From: Aureimonas sp. AU20
Lineage (GTDB): Bacteria > Pseudomonadota > Alphaproteobacteria > Rhizobiales > Rhizobiaceae
Length of the DNA: 64,000 bases
Assembly: GCF_001442755.1 (NCBI RefSeq)
Contig: NZ_CP006369.1
Span: forward strand, 186,001 to 250,000
Direction of reading: 5' to 3'
Part shown: one piece after another, positions 9,497 through 18,034 of the stretch
Layout of the letters: the number at the start of each line of letters is the position of its first letter
Numbering within the stretch: position 1 is the first letter of the stretch
Translations under genes and position numbers: made by a program
Notes under the pieces: model-generated
The model's input: the letters and a program-made list of their open reading frames with translations, nothing else
What the model was told of the DNA's origin: nothing
Database searches by the model: none

Positions 9497-10384
9497 TCAG
9501 CCCTTGACCGCGCCGGAGGTGAGGCCGGACACGAAGTACCTTTGGAAGATGAGGTAGACGAGCGTCGCGGGCAGCACGGTCATCACGATGGCCGCGTTCA
9601 ACTGGCCGTAATTGCTGGAGAACTGGCCCTGGAAGGACATGAGCCCCAATGGCAGCGTCCACATTCCCTGATCCTGCAGCAGCACCAGAGCCATCGCGAA
9701 CTCGTTCCAGGTCGAGACGAAGTCGAGAATGAGAAGAGCGGCCAGAACGGGAAGGCAGACCGGCAGGAAGATGCGCCGGAAGATCGTGAAATGCCCCGCG
9801 CCGTCGATCAGCGCCGCTTCCGAGAGTTCCTTGGGAATGCCCCGGAAGAAGCTGTGCAGGATGAAGACCTGATAGGGAACGCCGAAGGCGATATAGGGGA
9901 GGATCACGCCGGCATAGGTGTCGATGAGGCCGAGCGAGTTCACGAGCGTGAAGAGCGGAGCCAGCATGACCTGGAACGGGATCATGGTTCCGAACACGAT
10001 GAGCAGCAGGAGCAGCTTGCCCCAGCGCATCTGGATCTTGGCCAGCGCATAGGCGGCCATGGCGGAGAGCATCAGGCCGATCGGCACCTTCACGAGGGTG
10101 ATGATGACGCTGTTGAAGAAGGAGCTTGCGAAGTTCCCCCGGCTCCAGGCGTCGGAATAGTTCTCGAAGGCGAGTTCGCTGGGCGGCACGAAGGCGCCCG
10201 TCGCCGTGACGGCGGCCTGCGTCTTCAGCGACGTGAAGACGATGAACACGAAGGGCGCGATCCAGATCACGGCGACCAGCAGGAGCGCGACGAACAATCC
10301 GAGAAGGACGGGGTCCCTCAGCGCGCTGGGCCGGGCGATGACGTCCACACTTTTCGAGGTCAGCGAAGGAGGGGCCAAGCTCAT
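9497..10384 (-). CDS. Carbohydrate ABC transporter permease, UgpE/MalG type
   Basis: The 295-residue membrane protein has about six transmembrane segments and the permease EAA loop (ELSEAALIDGAGHFTIFRRIFLPVCLP) that contacts the ATPase. The first membrane segment is around residues 28-50. Its ATG overlaps the stop of the first permease as ATGA. With the neighbouring permease it forms the heterodimeric channel of the CUT1 importer. Confidence 0.92.
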   Translation of the reverse strand: MSLAPPSLTSKSVDVIARPSALRDPVLLGLFVALLLVAVIWIAPFVFIVFTSLKTQAAVTATGAFVPPSELAFENYSDAWSRGNFASSFFNSVIITLVKVPIGLMLSAMAAYALAKIQMRWGKLLLLLIVFGTMIPFQVMLAPLFTLVNSLGLIDTYAGVILPYIAFGVPYQVFILHSFFRGIPKELSEAALIDGAGHFTIFRRIFLPVCLPVLAALLILDFVSTWNEFAMALVLLQDQGMWTLPLGLMSFQGQFSSNYGQLNAAIVMTVLPATLVYLIFQRYFVSGLTSGAVKG

Positions 10385-11280
10385 TGGTCGCGCTCCTCGT
10401 GCTTCTGCGTCCAGCGCAGATAGGGAACGACGATAGCCAAGGTGATGAGAAGAAGAACCACTGAGATCGCGGCGCCCCTGCCGAAATCGAAGATCTGCAT
10501 GGCCTGCGTGAAGGCCCAGAGCGCGAGCATCTGCGTCGATTGGGCCGGACCTCCTCCGGTGAGACCGTAGACGATGTCGAAGGCCTTGAGGGACGAGATC
10601 GTGGACAGGACCAGCACGATGGTGATCGTGGGGCGCAGGGCCGGCAGCGTAACGTGCCGGAAGATCGACCAGCGCCCGGCGCCGTCGATGCGCGCCGCCT
10701 CGATGAGCGTGCCCGAGACACCCTGGAGCCCGGCCAGGAACAGGACCATCGAGAAGCCGACCGACTGCCAGAAATAGGCGACGAAGATCGAGTAGAGCGC
10801 GATGTCGCGATCGCCCAGCCAATCCATGATCCAAGCCTGGAGGCCCAGCGAGGTTAGGAGGCCATTGAACAGGCCGTAGAACGGGTCGTACATCCACTTC
10901 CACATCGTCGCGACGGCGATCGGCGCGATGATCACGGGAAGATAAAAGATCGCCCGGAAGGAGTTGCGGCCGAAAATCTTCCGGTTCAACCCGAGGGCCA
11001 GAAGAAGGCCCGTCATCGGCGGGAAGACGATCGACAGGACGGTCCACAGGACCGTGTTGTGGAAGGCTCTCCAGAAAACGGGATCGCGGGTGAAGATCGC
11101 CCGGTAGTTGGCAAGCCCGACGAAGCGACGTTCGGGGTCCAGCCCGTTCCAACGGTGGAAGCTCAGCCCGATCACGTCGATCATCGGGTAGAGCGCGAAG
11201 GTGGCATAGATCAGGAAAGCCGGCGCCAGCAGCACGAAGGCCTGCACGCGCGGATCGCTCAATCGGGATCGCAGGGTCAT
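10381..11280 (-). CDS. Carbohydrate ABC transporter permease, UgpA/MalF type
   Basis: The 299-residue integral membrane protein has six predicted helices and the EAA motif (LIEAARIDGAGRWSIFRHVTLPALRP). A GTG lies immediately before the chosen ATG; the ATG fits the family N-terminus better. It is the partner of the UgpE-type permease and follows the binding-protein gene after a gap holding a strong stem-loop. Confidence 0.92.
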   Translation of the reverse strand: MTLRSRLSDPRVQAFVLLAPAFLIYATFALYPMIDVIGLSFHRWNGLDPERRFVGLANYRAIFTRDPVFWRAFHNTVLWTVLSIVFPPMTGLLLALGLNRKIFGRNSFRAIFYLPVIIAPIAVATMWKWMYDPFYGLFNGLLTSLGLQAWIMDWLGDRDIALYSIFVAYFWQSVGFSMVLFLAGLQGVSGTLIEAARIDGAGRWSIFRHVTLPALRPTITIVLVLSTISSLKAFDIVYGLTGGGPAQSTQMLALWAFTQAMQIFDFGRGAAISVVLLLITLAIVVPYLRWTQKHEERDQ

Positions 11281-11335
11281 CACGGGTTCTCTTGGGCCGA
11301 GCGTCGCCGTTCCGGCGGCCTTGTCCGGTTGGGCT

Positions 11336-11361
11336 CGAGCGTCCGCCTGTGCGGACGCTCG
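11336..11361. other. Intercistronic stem-loop after the binding-protein gene
   Basis: A perfect 11-bp inverted repeat (arms CGAGCGTCCGC and GCGGACGCTCG) with loop CTGT lies between the binding-protein stop and the first permease start. No T-run follows on the minus strand. Such hairpins commonly protect the 3' end of a binding-protein transcript or partly attenuate transcription, giving more binding protein than permease. Confidence 0.65.
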
Positions 11362-11385
11362 GATCGAGGAAAGCGGGCGCCTAGC

Positions 11386-12639
11386 TCAGCCGCGACTCTC
11401 GATGAAGTCCTGAAGATCGGCCGCGGCCTGCGCCGGCTCCATGTTGCCACCGGCAACCTCGTTGATGAGACGGAAATACTCCGTCGTCACGTCGAGCGGG
11501 AACGCCTGATCGCCGTTCATGTAGATCTTGTCGTACTGCTTGAAGAAGCCGAGCCACTCGGCCTCCATGGGCCGCTGGTCGTCATAGCGCACGTTCTTGT
11601 TCACCGAGATGGCGCTGATCTGGCCCCGATGCTTCTGCTGCGTGTCCGTGGAGATGAAGTAGTCGAGGAACTTGGCGGCAAGGTCGGGATTGGCGCTCTT
11701 GCTGCTGACGTAATTGTATTCGGCGAAGCCGTAAAGGCGGTTGGTGTCCGTCGGGAACGGGAAGACGCCGTAGTCGTCCAGATTGGCCGTGCCGGCGAGC
11801 TGCGCCACGAGCCAGTCGCCTTCCAGCATCATGGCCGCGCGACCGGCGACGAACAGACTGAACGACTGCTTGTTGTCGATGCCCATGAAGGGCTGCAACG
11901 TGTAGTCCTTCGTCCATTTGGCGAACTCCGTAAACGCCTGCGTGGCGCAGGGTTCCGTCGTCCAACTGGTTTTCATCGCCTTGAGGGCGTCGTGCTTGTC
12001 CGCCCCGCATTTCGTTTCCAGAATAACGTCCAGCAGGCGCATGACATGCCAGTTGACCGAACCGCCGAAGGTGAAGGCCGGGGTTCCCGCAGCCTTCAGT
12101 TTTTCCGCCGCGGCCAGAAGTTCGTCATAGGTCTTGGGCTCGGCCGTGATGCCGGCATCTTGGAAAAGCTTCTTGTTGTAGTAGACCGCCTCGCCCTTGA
12201 AGGTGAACGGCACGCCGTGCTTGCCGCCGGGATAGAGGTCGGCGAACGCCGCCGCCGAGGGCAGAAGCTCGTCGTTCCACTTGTACTGGGTGTAATAGGC
12301 GTCGAGCGGGCGCGACAGGCCGGCCTTCACATACTCGCCGCCGAGCCCCAGACCCGCCCAGCTGAAGAAGATGTCGGGGCCGCGATTCGAGCCGGCTGCG
12401 ACGCGCAGAGCCGTCTTGTGCTCGTCGACCGCGCGTTGAACGATCTCGATCTTGGTGCCCGGGTTCTTGGCTTCGAACTCCGTCGCGATGTCGCGCAGAG
12501 CCTGATTTGCCGACGCCGCGTCGTAATTCAGCGTCCAGAACGTCAAGGTCTGTGCCTGCGCGCTGGCCCAACCGGTGCTGCCCAGAAGAGTGGCTGCGCA
12601 GAGTCCGACGGCGCCGATCGCATCCCGATATGTTCGCAT
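11386..12639 (-). CDS. Extracellular solute-binding protein family 1 (sugar)
   Basis: The 417-residue periplasmic protein has a signal peptide (MRTYRDAIGAVGLCAATLLG, with probable cleavage near ASAQA) followed by the family-1 fold (LTFWTLNYDAAS; EFEAKNPGTKIEIV; MLEGDWLVAQL). The ATG at 12639 has GGAGGG 5 nt upstream and is preferred to an in-frame GTG two codons earlier. It is the first gene of the importer operon and sets its specificity. Family 1 binds oligosaccharides, polyols or glycosides, in line with the glycosidase in the operon. Confidence 0.92.
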   Translation of the reverse strand: MRTYRDAIGAVGLCAATLLGSTGWASAQAQTLTFWTLNYDAASANQALRDIATEFEAKNPGTKIEIVQRAVDEHKTALRVAAGSNRGPDIFFSWAGLGLGGEYVKAGLSRPLDAYYTQYKWNDELLPSAAAFADLYPGGKHGVPFTFKGEAVYYNKKLFQDAGITAEPKTYDELLAAAEKLKAAGTPAFTFGGSVNWHVMRLLDVILETKCGADKHDALKAMKTSWTTEPCATQAFTEFAKWTKDYTLQPFMGIDNKQSFSLFVAGRAAMMLEGDWLVAQLAGTANLDDYGVFPFPTDTNRLYGFAEYNYVSSKSANPDLAAKFLDYFISTDTQQKHRGQISAISVNKNVRYDDQRPMEAEWLGFFKQYDKIYMNGDQAFPLDVTTEYFRLINEVAGGNMEPAQAAADLQDFIESRG

Positions 12640-12779
12640 GATCACCCTCCCAGGCTATATGTCGAGGGAAGGAAATCGTGCGGAGCCAAGCCTGTCAACT
12701 GGTATAATGAGATACCCGGCCAAAGGCTGGTGATCGCGTTTCCCGTGCATGCACGTCGGTTCGACTTGTCGTCAGGGTT

Positions 12780-12932
12780 TACGACACGATCCTCTACCGC
12801 CAGAGCCACAAGGTCGAAAACCTGTTCCCCAAGCTCAAGGACGTCAGGCGCATCGCAACTCGCTACGACCGATGCGCGTACACTTTCTCTTCAACCAACT
12901 GGACCGCCGCTATCATCATCGTTTGGCTCTGA
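12780..12932 (+). pseudogene. C-terminal remnant of an IS5-family transposase
   Basis: Fifty codons reading YDTILYRQSHKVENLFPKLK, then DVRRIATRYDRCAYTF and ending VWL-stop, match the C-terminus of IS5-family (IS427-like group) transposases, normally YDxxLYRQRHKIENxFxxLKDWRRIxTRYDRCAHTF. There is no start codon, no catalytic N-terminal part and no visible terminal inverted repeat pair. It is a dead fragment in the 332-bp gap between the glycoside importer and the hydroxyquinol operon, and probably marks an old insertion or rearrangement junction. Confidence 0.85.
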
Positions 12933-12971
12933 TCGATGATTCCTGGGTCTAGCCCACGCTAGGCAAGCGCC

Positions 12972-14174
12972 TCACGCCCGTTCCAGCGCGATGGCGATGC
13001 CTTGGCCGACGCCAATGCACATTGTCGCGAGCGCGTGGCGCTTGCCCGTCAGCGCAAGTTCCAGCGCCGCCGTGCCGGCGATGCGGGCGCCCGACATGCC
13101 GAGCGGATGGCCGAGCGCGATGGCGCCGCCGTTCGGGTTCACGCGCGCGTCGTCGTCCGCGATGCCGAGGTCGCGCAGCGTCGCGAGGCCCTGGCTCGCG
13201 AAGGCCTCGTTCAGCTCGATCACGTCGAAGTCGGTCTGGGAGAGCCCCAGGCGGGCCATCAACTTCTTCGAGGCCGGCGCCGGCCCGAAGCCCATGATGC
13301 GCGGGGCGACGCCCGCCGTAGCGCCGCCGAGAATGCGCGCGATCGGCGTTAGGCCGTGGCGACGCGCAGCATCCTCGTTCGCCACGATCAGCGCCGCCGC
13401 GCCGTCGTTGACGCCTGAGGCGTTGCCCGCCGTCACCGTGCCGCCCTTGCGAAAGGGTGTCGGCAGCTTGGCCAGGGTCTCGATCGTCGTCGCGCGCGGA
13501 TGCTCGTCCGCATCCACGATCTTCGGATCACCCTTGCGCTGCGGGATCGTCACCGGAACGATCTCCTTCGCCAGCCGCCCGTTGCCCTGCGCCGCCGCGG
13601 CCTTGTTCTGCGAGCGCAGGGCGAAGGCGTCCTGGTCCTCGCGCGAGATGCCAAAATCCTCGGCGACGTTCTCGCCCGTCTCGGGCATGGAATCGACGCC
13701 GTACTGCGCCTGCATCAACGGGTTGACGAAGCGCCAGCCGATCGTCGTGTCGTGGATTTCGGCGTGACGCGAGAAGGCTGTTTCGGCCTTCGGCATGACG
13801 AAGGGCGCGCGCGACATCGACTCGACGCCGCCCGCGATGATCAGCTCGGCCTCGCCCGACTTGATCGCCCGCGCTGCCGTGATGACGGCATCCATGCCGG
13901 ACCCGCAAAGGCGGTTCATCGTCGTTCCCGGCACGGTCTCGGGCAGGCCCGCCAGCAGGAGGGACATGCGCGCGACGTTGCGGTTGTCCTCGCCCGCCTG
14001 ATTGGCGCAGCCGAAGATCACCTCGTCCACCGCGCCGAAGTCGACTGACGGATGACGCTCCATCAGCGCCTTCAGGGGCACGGCCCCGAGGTCGTCGGCC
14101 CGGACGGAGGACAGCGCGCCGCCGAAGCGGCCGATGGGCGTGCGCAGGTAGGCACAGATGAAGGCTTCGCTCAT
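12972..14174 (-). CDS. pcaF: 3-oxoadipyl-CoA thiolase
   Basis: The 400-residue protein is of the usual PcaF length and cleaves 3-oxoadipyl-CoA with CoA to succinyl-CoA and acetyl-CoA. Visible thiolase motifs are NRLCGSGMDAV with the acyl-enzyme cysteine, the ELNEAFASQ block, GGAIALGHPLGMSGAR with the histidine, and MCIGVGQG with the second cysteine. The start is MSEAFICAYLRTPIGRFGG, one base after the pcaJ stop; the open frame further upstream is within pcaJ. It is the last gene of the operon and completes the beta-ketoadipate pathway. Confidence 0.95.
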   Translation of the reverse strand: MSEAFICAYLRTPIGRFGGALSSVRADDLGAVPLKALMERHPSVDFGAVDEVIFGCANQAGEDNRNVARMSLLLAGLPETVPGTTMNRLCGSGMDAVITAARAIKSGEAELIIAGGVESMSRAPFVMPKAETAFSRHAEIHDTTIGWRFVNPLMQAQYGVDSMPETGENVAEDFGISREDQDAFALRSQNKAAAAQGNGRLAKEIVPVTIPQRKGDPKIVDADEHPRATTIETLAKLPTPFRKGGTVTAGNASGVNDGAAALIVANEDAARRHGLTPIARILGGATAGVAPRIMGFGPAPASKKLMARLGLSQTDFDVIELNEAFASQGLATLRDLGIADDDARVNPNGGAIALGHPLGMSGARIAGTAALELALTGKRHALATMCIGVGQGIAIALERA

Positions 14175-14175
14175 T

Positions 14176-14847
14176 TCAAAGCTCCGGTACGACAAGGTCG
14201 GCGACGGGGCCGGGGACGACAAGTTCGGCGCCCGTCTGGGCTTGCAGGTCCTCGACTGACAGGGACGGCAGCTTCTCGCGCAGCACAAAGCGCCCGTTCT
14301 CGATGTCGATGACCGCGAGGCTCGTGTAGACGCGGGTGACGCAACCGACGCCCGTCAGCGGCAGCGAGCAGCGCTTCACGAGTTTGGGCTTGCCGTCCTT
14401 CGTCACGTGGTCGGTGATGACGGCGACGCGCTTGGCGCCGTGGACAAGGTCCATCGCCCCACCGACAGCGGGCACGCCCCGCGGCCCCGTGGACCAGTTG
14501 GCGAGATCCCCCTTCTCGGCCACCTCGTAGGCGCCGAGGATCGCCACGTCGAGATGCCCGCCACGCACCATGGCGAAACTGTCGGCATGGTGGAAGAAGG
14601 CCGTGCCGGGCTTCAGGGTCACGGCTTTCTTTCCGGCATTGATGAGGTCCCAGTCCTCCTCGCCCACCTTGGGCGCCTCGCCGAAGCCGAGAATGCCGTT
14701 CTCCGTATGGAAGATCGCCTCGCGCCCCGGGGGCTGGAACTTCGCCACCATCTCGGGGAAGCCGATGCCAAGGTTCACGTAGGCGCCATCAGTGATGTCC
14801 TGGGCGGCCCGCCAGGCGATCTGGGTGGAGGAGAGTTTCGAACTCAT
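14176..14847 (-). CDS. pcaJ: 3-oxoadipate CoA-transferase subunit B
   Basis: The 223-residue protein carries the catalytic glutamate in the motif TENGILGFG near residue 50 and the glycine-rich VNLGIGFPEMV at the start. It transfers CoA from succinyl-CoA to 3-oxoadipate together with subunit A. The start overlaps the pcaI stop by ATGA, as expected for two subunits made in equal amounts. Confidence 0.94.
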   Translation of the reverse strand: MSSKLSSTQIAWRAAQDITDGAYVNLGIGFPEMVAKFQPPGREAIFHTENGILGFGEAPKVGEEDWDLINAGKKAVTLKPGTAFFHHADSFAMVRGGHLDVAILGAYEVAEKGDLANWSTGPRGVPAVGGAMDLVHGAKRVAVITDHVTKDGKPKLVKRCSLPLTGVGCVTRVYTSLAVIDIENGRFVLREKLPSLSVEDLQAQTGAELVVPGPVADLVVPEL

Positions 14848-15578
14848 GCGGCCCTCGGAGGATAGACGGCGTTGGCGCGGTTGAGGTCTTCTTCTTGCGC
14901 GGGATCGGCGACGGCGACGACCCGCTGCACGAAGATGCCGGGTGTCACGACCGCTTCGGGATCGATGGTGCCCGGTTCGACGATCTGCGAGACCTGCGCG
15001 ACCGTCACCGCGGCGGCGGTCGCCATGAGGGGGTTGAAGTTGCGGGCGGCCTTGTTGAACACGAGGTTCCCGAGGCGGTCGCCCTCGTAGGCCTTGATCA
15101 GCGCGACGTCGGCCTTCAGCCAGCGCTCGCGCACATAGGGACGGCCGTCGAACTCCTCGACGGGCTTGCCCTTGGCGAGGTCGGTCCCGTAGCTCGTCGG
15201 CGTGTAGAACGCGGGGATGCCCGCGCCGCCGGCCCGGATGCGCTCGGCGAGCGTGCCCTGCGGCACCAGCTCCAGCTCGATCTGTCCGGCCAGGTACCGC
15301 TCGGTGAAGACCTTCGGGTCGGCCGAGCGCGGGAAGGAGCAGATAAGCTTGCGCACCATGCCCTGCTCGATCAGCGCCGCGAGCCCGACATGGCCGTTGC
15401 CCGCGTTGTTGTTGACGACGGTGAGGTCCTTGGGCGAGCCCGTGGCATTGAAGCGGTCAATCAGCGCGTGGATCAGCTCGATCGGCGCGCCCGAGCCGCC
15501 GAAGCCACCGATCATCACGGTCATGCCGTCCTCGACGACCGCCACCGCGGTCGCCAGGTCCGAAACTGTCTTGTCCAT
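14844..15578 (-). CDS. pcaI: 3-oxoadipate CoA-transferase subunit A
   Basis: The 244-residue protein has the alpha-subunit signature GGFGGSGAPIELIHAL near residues 23-38 and the NNNAGNGHVGLAALI block. It forms the heteromeric CoA-transferase with the overlapping pcaJ product. It follows the hydroxyquinol dioxygenase gene after 12 bp. Subunits of acetoacetate CoA-transferase look similar, but the neighbouring thiolase, dioxygenase and maleylacetate reductase point to 3-oxoadipate. Confidence 0.93.
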   Translation of the reverse strand: MDKTVSDLATAVAVVEDGMTVMIGGFGGSGAPIELIHALIDRFNATGSPKDLTVVNNNAGNGHVGLAALIEQGMVRKLICSFPRSADPKVFTERYLAGQIELELVPQGTLAERIRAGGAGIPAFYTPTSYGTDLAKGKPVEEFDGRPYVRERWLKADVALIKAYEGDRLGNLVFNKAARNFNPLMATAAAVTVAQVSQIVEPGTIDPEAVVTPGIFVQRVVAVADPAQEEDLNRANAVYPPRAA

Positions 15579-15590
15579 GGTTGCGTCTTC

Positions 15591-16457
15591 CTAGTGGGCC
15601 GAGGAGCCGTTCGTCCCGGTGAGGGGCACGAGCACGAAGTCGAAGGGCGAGCGCCAGTTCGTGTCCCCGTCCTCGACGCGCTCGAAGGGAGCCACCAGGG
15701 ACCGCTTCACGCCGAACACTGTGTCGGAGTCGAGGTACTCGTCGTCCCCGACGAACGTGTGGGTGACGACCTTCTGGAAGCCGGGCGCCGTCACGAGGTA
15801 GTGCATGTGCGCGGGGCGGTAGGGATGGCGGCCGAGGTGCCTAAGCATTTTGCCGACCGGCCCGTCGTCCGGGATCGGGTAGGAGACGGGCTTGATCCCG
15901 GCGAAGCTGTAGCGGCCGTCGGCTCCGGTGACGAAGATGCCGCGGTTGTTCCACTTCGGCTGGATGTCGGGCTGCTGCACGTCGTAGTAGCCTTCCGCGT
16001 TGTCGGACCAGACGTCAACCCGGGCGCCCTCGACCGGGTTGCCCTCGAGGTCCACCACCCGGCCCTCGAAGAGGCAACTCTCCCCCTTGCCGTCGAGCGA
16101 GATGTTGTCCCCCATCTCACGTACGGGCGCGTGGGCCACGTGGAAGGGACCGAACACCGTGTTCTCCGTCGCGCCCTCGGGGCGGCGATTGTTGATGGCG
16201 TCGACCAGCATGGAGAACCCGAGCGTGTCGCTGAGGAGGATGAACTCCTGCCGCTCGTTCGAGCACATCTTGCCCGTCGTCGTGAGGAAGTCGATGCCGA
16301 CCTCCCACTCCTCCTGCGTGAGCTGCGTCTCCTTCGCGAAGGCGTGGAGGTGCTTGACCAGCGAGGCCATGATATGGGCGAGGCGCGGGTTCGCGTCCGG
16401 CGTCATGCGGGCGTTCACCGCCTCTACGGAGCCTTCCTCTGTGAAGTAGGGGGTCAT
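15591..16457 (-). CDS. Hydroxyquinol 1,2-dioxygenase
   Basis: The 288-residue intradiol ring-cleavage dioxygenase converts hydroxyquinol (benzene-1,2,4-triol) to maleylacetate (3-hydroxy-cis,cis-muconate form). The non-haem Fe(III) ligands of the fold are visible as about Y158 (AEGYYDV), Y193 (KPVSYPIPDDGP), H217 and H219 (RPAHMHY). The N-terminal helical domain and the GPFHVAHAP segment are as in hydroxyquinol rather than catechol enzymes. The next gene upstream is maleylacetate reductase, which settles the assignment. The start has a GAGAGGGAGAG ribosome site. Confidence 0.92.
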   Translation of the reverse strand: MTPYFTEEGSVEAVNARMTPDANPRLAHIMASLVKHLHAFAKETQLTQEEWEVGIDFLTTTGKMCSNERQEFILLSDTLGFSMLVDAINNRRPEGATENTVFGPFHVAHAPVREMGDNISLDGKGESCLFEGRVVDLEGNPVEGARVDVWSDNAEGYYDVQQPDIQPKWNNRGIFVTGADGRYSFAGIKPVSYPIPDDGPVGKMLRHLGRHPYRPAHMHYLVTAPGFQKVVTHTFVGDDEYLDSDTVFGVKRSLVAPFERVEDGDTNWRSPFDFVLVPLTGTNGSSAH

Positions 16458-16573
16458 CTCGTTCTCTCCCTCTCGGCGTCGGGTCCTGTCTTCGGCAAGC
16501 GGCGGGGGGCGACGGTCGGTTGCCGTCCCCGGCGCTCACGATCGGTCGAGGCCGAACGCGAATATCTCTGTGT

Positions 16574-17635
16574 TCAAGGCTGTGGCTCCGCGCCCTCCCA
16601 GGCGCGTTGCAGAAGGGCGCGCAGCGGCGCCGCCTCGATCGGGCGCGGGTTCCAGTACGGGTTCGACAACGCGATCTCGCAGGCCCGGTCGAGATCGGCC
16701 TCCTTCAGGCCGAGATCGCGCAGCGCCGTCGGCATGCCGAGGTCGGACGCCATGCGGTGGAGGCTGGCGGGCGCGTCGGAGGCGCCGATCGCCCGTCCGA
16801 TCCGGCCCATCGCCTCGGCCGTGGCGGGGCTGTTGTAGGCCAGAGCGTGCGGCAGCACGACCGTGTGCGTTTCGGCGTGCGGCAGGTTGAAGCTGCCGCC
16901 GAGCGTGTGGCAGAGCTTGTGGTGTAGGGACATGCCGACATGCCCGAGCACCGTGCCGCAAAGCCAGGCGCCGTAGAGGCAGAGCGACCGCGCTTCCCTG
17001 TCGTCGGGCGCCTTGGCGATCCCGGGCATGCCTTGCGCGAGGGCACGGATGCCTTCCTCGGCCATCAGTGACATCACCGGGTTCCCGTCCTGGGCGTAGA
17101 GCCCCTCGGCGGCGTGGGCGATGGCGTTCATGCCGCTGACGAGCGACATGCCGAGCGGCAGGGACATCGTCAGGTCGGGGTCGTAGATGACGGAGCGCGG
17201 CAGAACGCGTGCGTCCTTGCCCGTCTTCTTGAGACCCCCCTCCGTGATTCCGTAGATCGGCGTCATCTCGGAGCCGGCGTAGGTGGTCGGGATCGCGACG
17301 ATCGGGATCGTCGCTTCGAGGGCGATCGCCTTGCCGAGGCCGATCGTGGAGCCGCCGCCCACGGCGACCGCACAGTCCGCTCCCAATTCGGCGGCGATCT
17401 CGCGCGCTCGGCGCGCGCTTTCGATCGGAACATGCATTTCGGCCCCATCATGGATTCCCGCGAGGCGGGAGCCGAGCAGGTCCGCGACCATCTCGGCCTG
17501 CGCACGCTGAGGCGGCGTGCAGAGGACGAGCGCCCGGCTCGACCCAACAGCTTCGACCTCGTCGCGAACGGAGGCGACCTTTCCCGATCCGAAGAGGACC
17601 CGGGAGGGATGCGCCGTGTAGAGGAAGTCCTTCAT
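16574..17635 (-). CDS. Maleylacetate reductase
   Basis: The 353-residue protein belongs to the iron-alcohol-dehydrogenase superfamily and reduces maleylacetate to 3-oxoadipate with NAD(P)H. Visible features are the nucleotide-binding AVGGGSTIGLGKAIAL around residues 92-107, IPTTYAGSEMT, and GMNAIAHAAEGLYA, a signature typical of maleylacetate reductases. It sits 116 bp upstream of the dioxygenase gene in the same direction, so ring cleavage product and reductase are co-expressed. Confidence 0.93.
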   Translation of the reverse strand: MKDFLYTAHPSRVLFGSGKVASVRDEVEAVGSSRALVLCTPPQRAQAEMVADLLGSRLAGIHDGAEMHVPIESARRAREIAAELGADCAVAVGGGSTIGLGKAIALEATIPIVAIPTTYAGSEMTPIYGITEGGLKKTGKDARVLPRSVIYDPDLTMSLPLGMSLVSGMNAIAHAAEGLYAQDGNPVMSLMAEEGIRALAQGMPGIAKAPDDREARSLCLYGAWLCGTVLGHVGMSLHHKLCHTLGGSFNLPHAETHTVVLPHALAYNSPATAEAMGRIGRAIGASDAPASLHRMASDLGMPTALRDLGLKEADLDRACEIALSNPYWNPRPIEAAPLRALLQRAWEGAEPQP

Positions 17636-17656
17636 GGCATCAGTCCTGTAACAGGG

Positions 17657-17971
17657 TCAGGCAGCGCTTCCGGCGACGGCGTAATCGACCTGGTAGCGTG
17701 CGATCCGCATCTGGCCGAGCTCGCCCTTCACCCGCATGTGAGCGGGATGGGTCGCGTAGGCGTCGAGCGCCTCCTGGCTTTCGAACTCGGTGTAGAGAAC
17801 GACGTCGCAGGCATAGTCGACGCAGCTATGGTCGAGGCCGACTTCGAGGTGGAGAAGGCCGGGCACCTCGTCGCGCAGCTCCTCGAAGCGGGTCCGCAGG
17901 AAGTTCGCCGCCTCGGAGCGGGCTTCCCGGGTTTCGCCGGCCATGTTCCACATCACGATATGCTTGATCAT
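17657..17971 (-). CDS. Dabb (stress-responsive alpha/beta barrel) domain protein
   Basis: The 104-residue protein is a single Dabb domain: the start MIKHIVMWNMAGE and LHLEVGLDHSCVDYACDVVLYTEF are typical, and no other domain is present. Dabb proteins are dimeric ferredoxin-like folds; some are catalytic (for example olivetolic acid cyclase), most are uncharacterised. It lies 21 bp upstream of maleylacetate reductase and downstream of the two Gfo/Idh/MocA genes, exactly where the sugar-type half of the operon meets the aromatic half. A ring-forming, dehydrating or isomerising role is possible but unproven. Confidence 0.85.
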   Translation of the reverse strand: MIKHIVMWNMAGETREARSEAANFLRTRFEELRDEVPGLLHLEVGLDHSCVDYACDVVLYTEFESQEALDAYATHPAHMRVKGELGQMRIARYQVDYAVAGSAA

Positions 17972-18034
17972 TGATCGACTCCGGCAGCGGGTAGGACGTT
18001 TCGGCTCGCACGACGATCTCCGTCCCGGATCGGG

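Noticed and set aside
9485..10423. Long plus-strand frame rich in E, D, G, H and R opposite the permease genes
   Set aside because: Composition is that of an antisense frame of a GC-rich membrane protein gene; the minus-strand permeases explain the region fully.
16458..16573. GACGG/CCGTC hairpin between maleylacetate reductase and the dioxygenase gene
   Set aside because: Stem is short and flanking pairs do not extend it; no T-run. Too weak to call.
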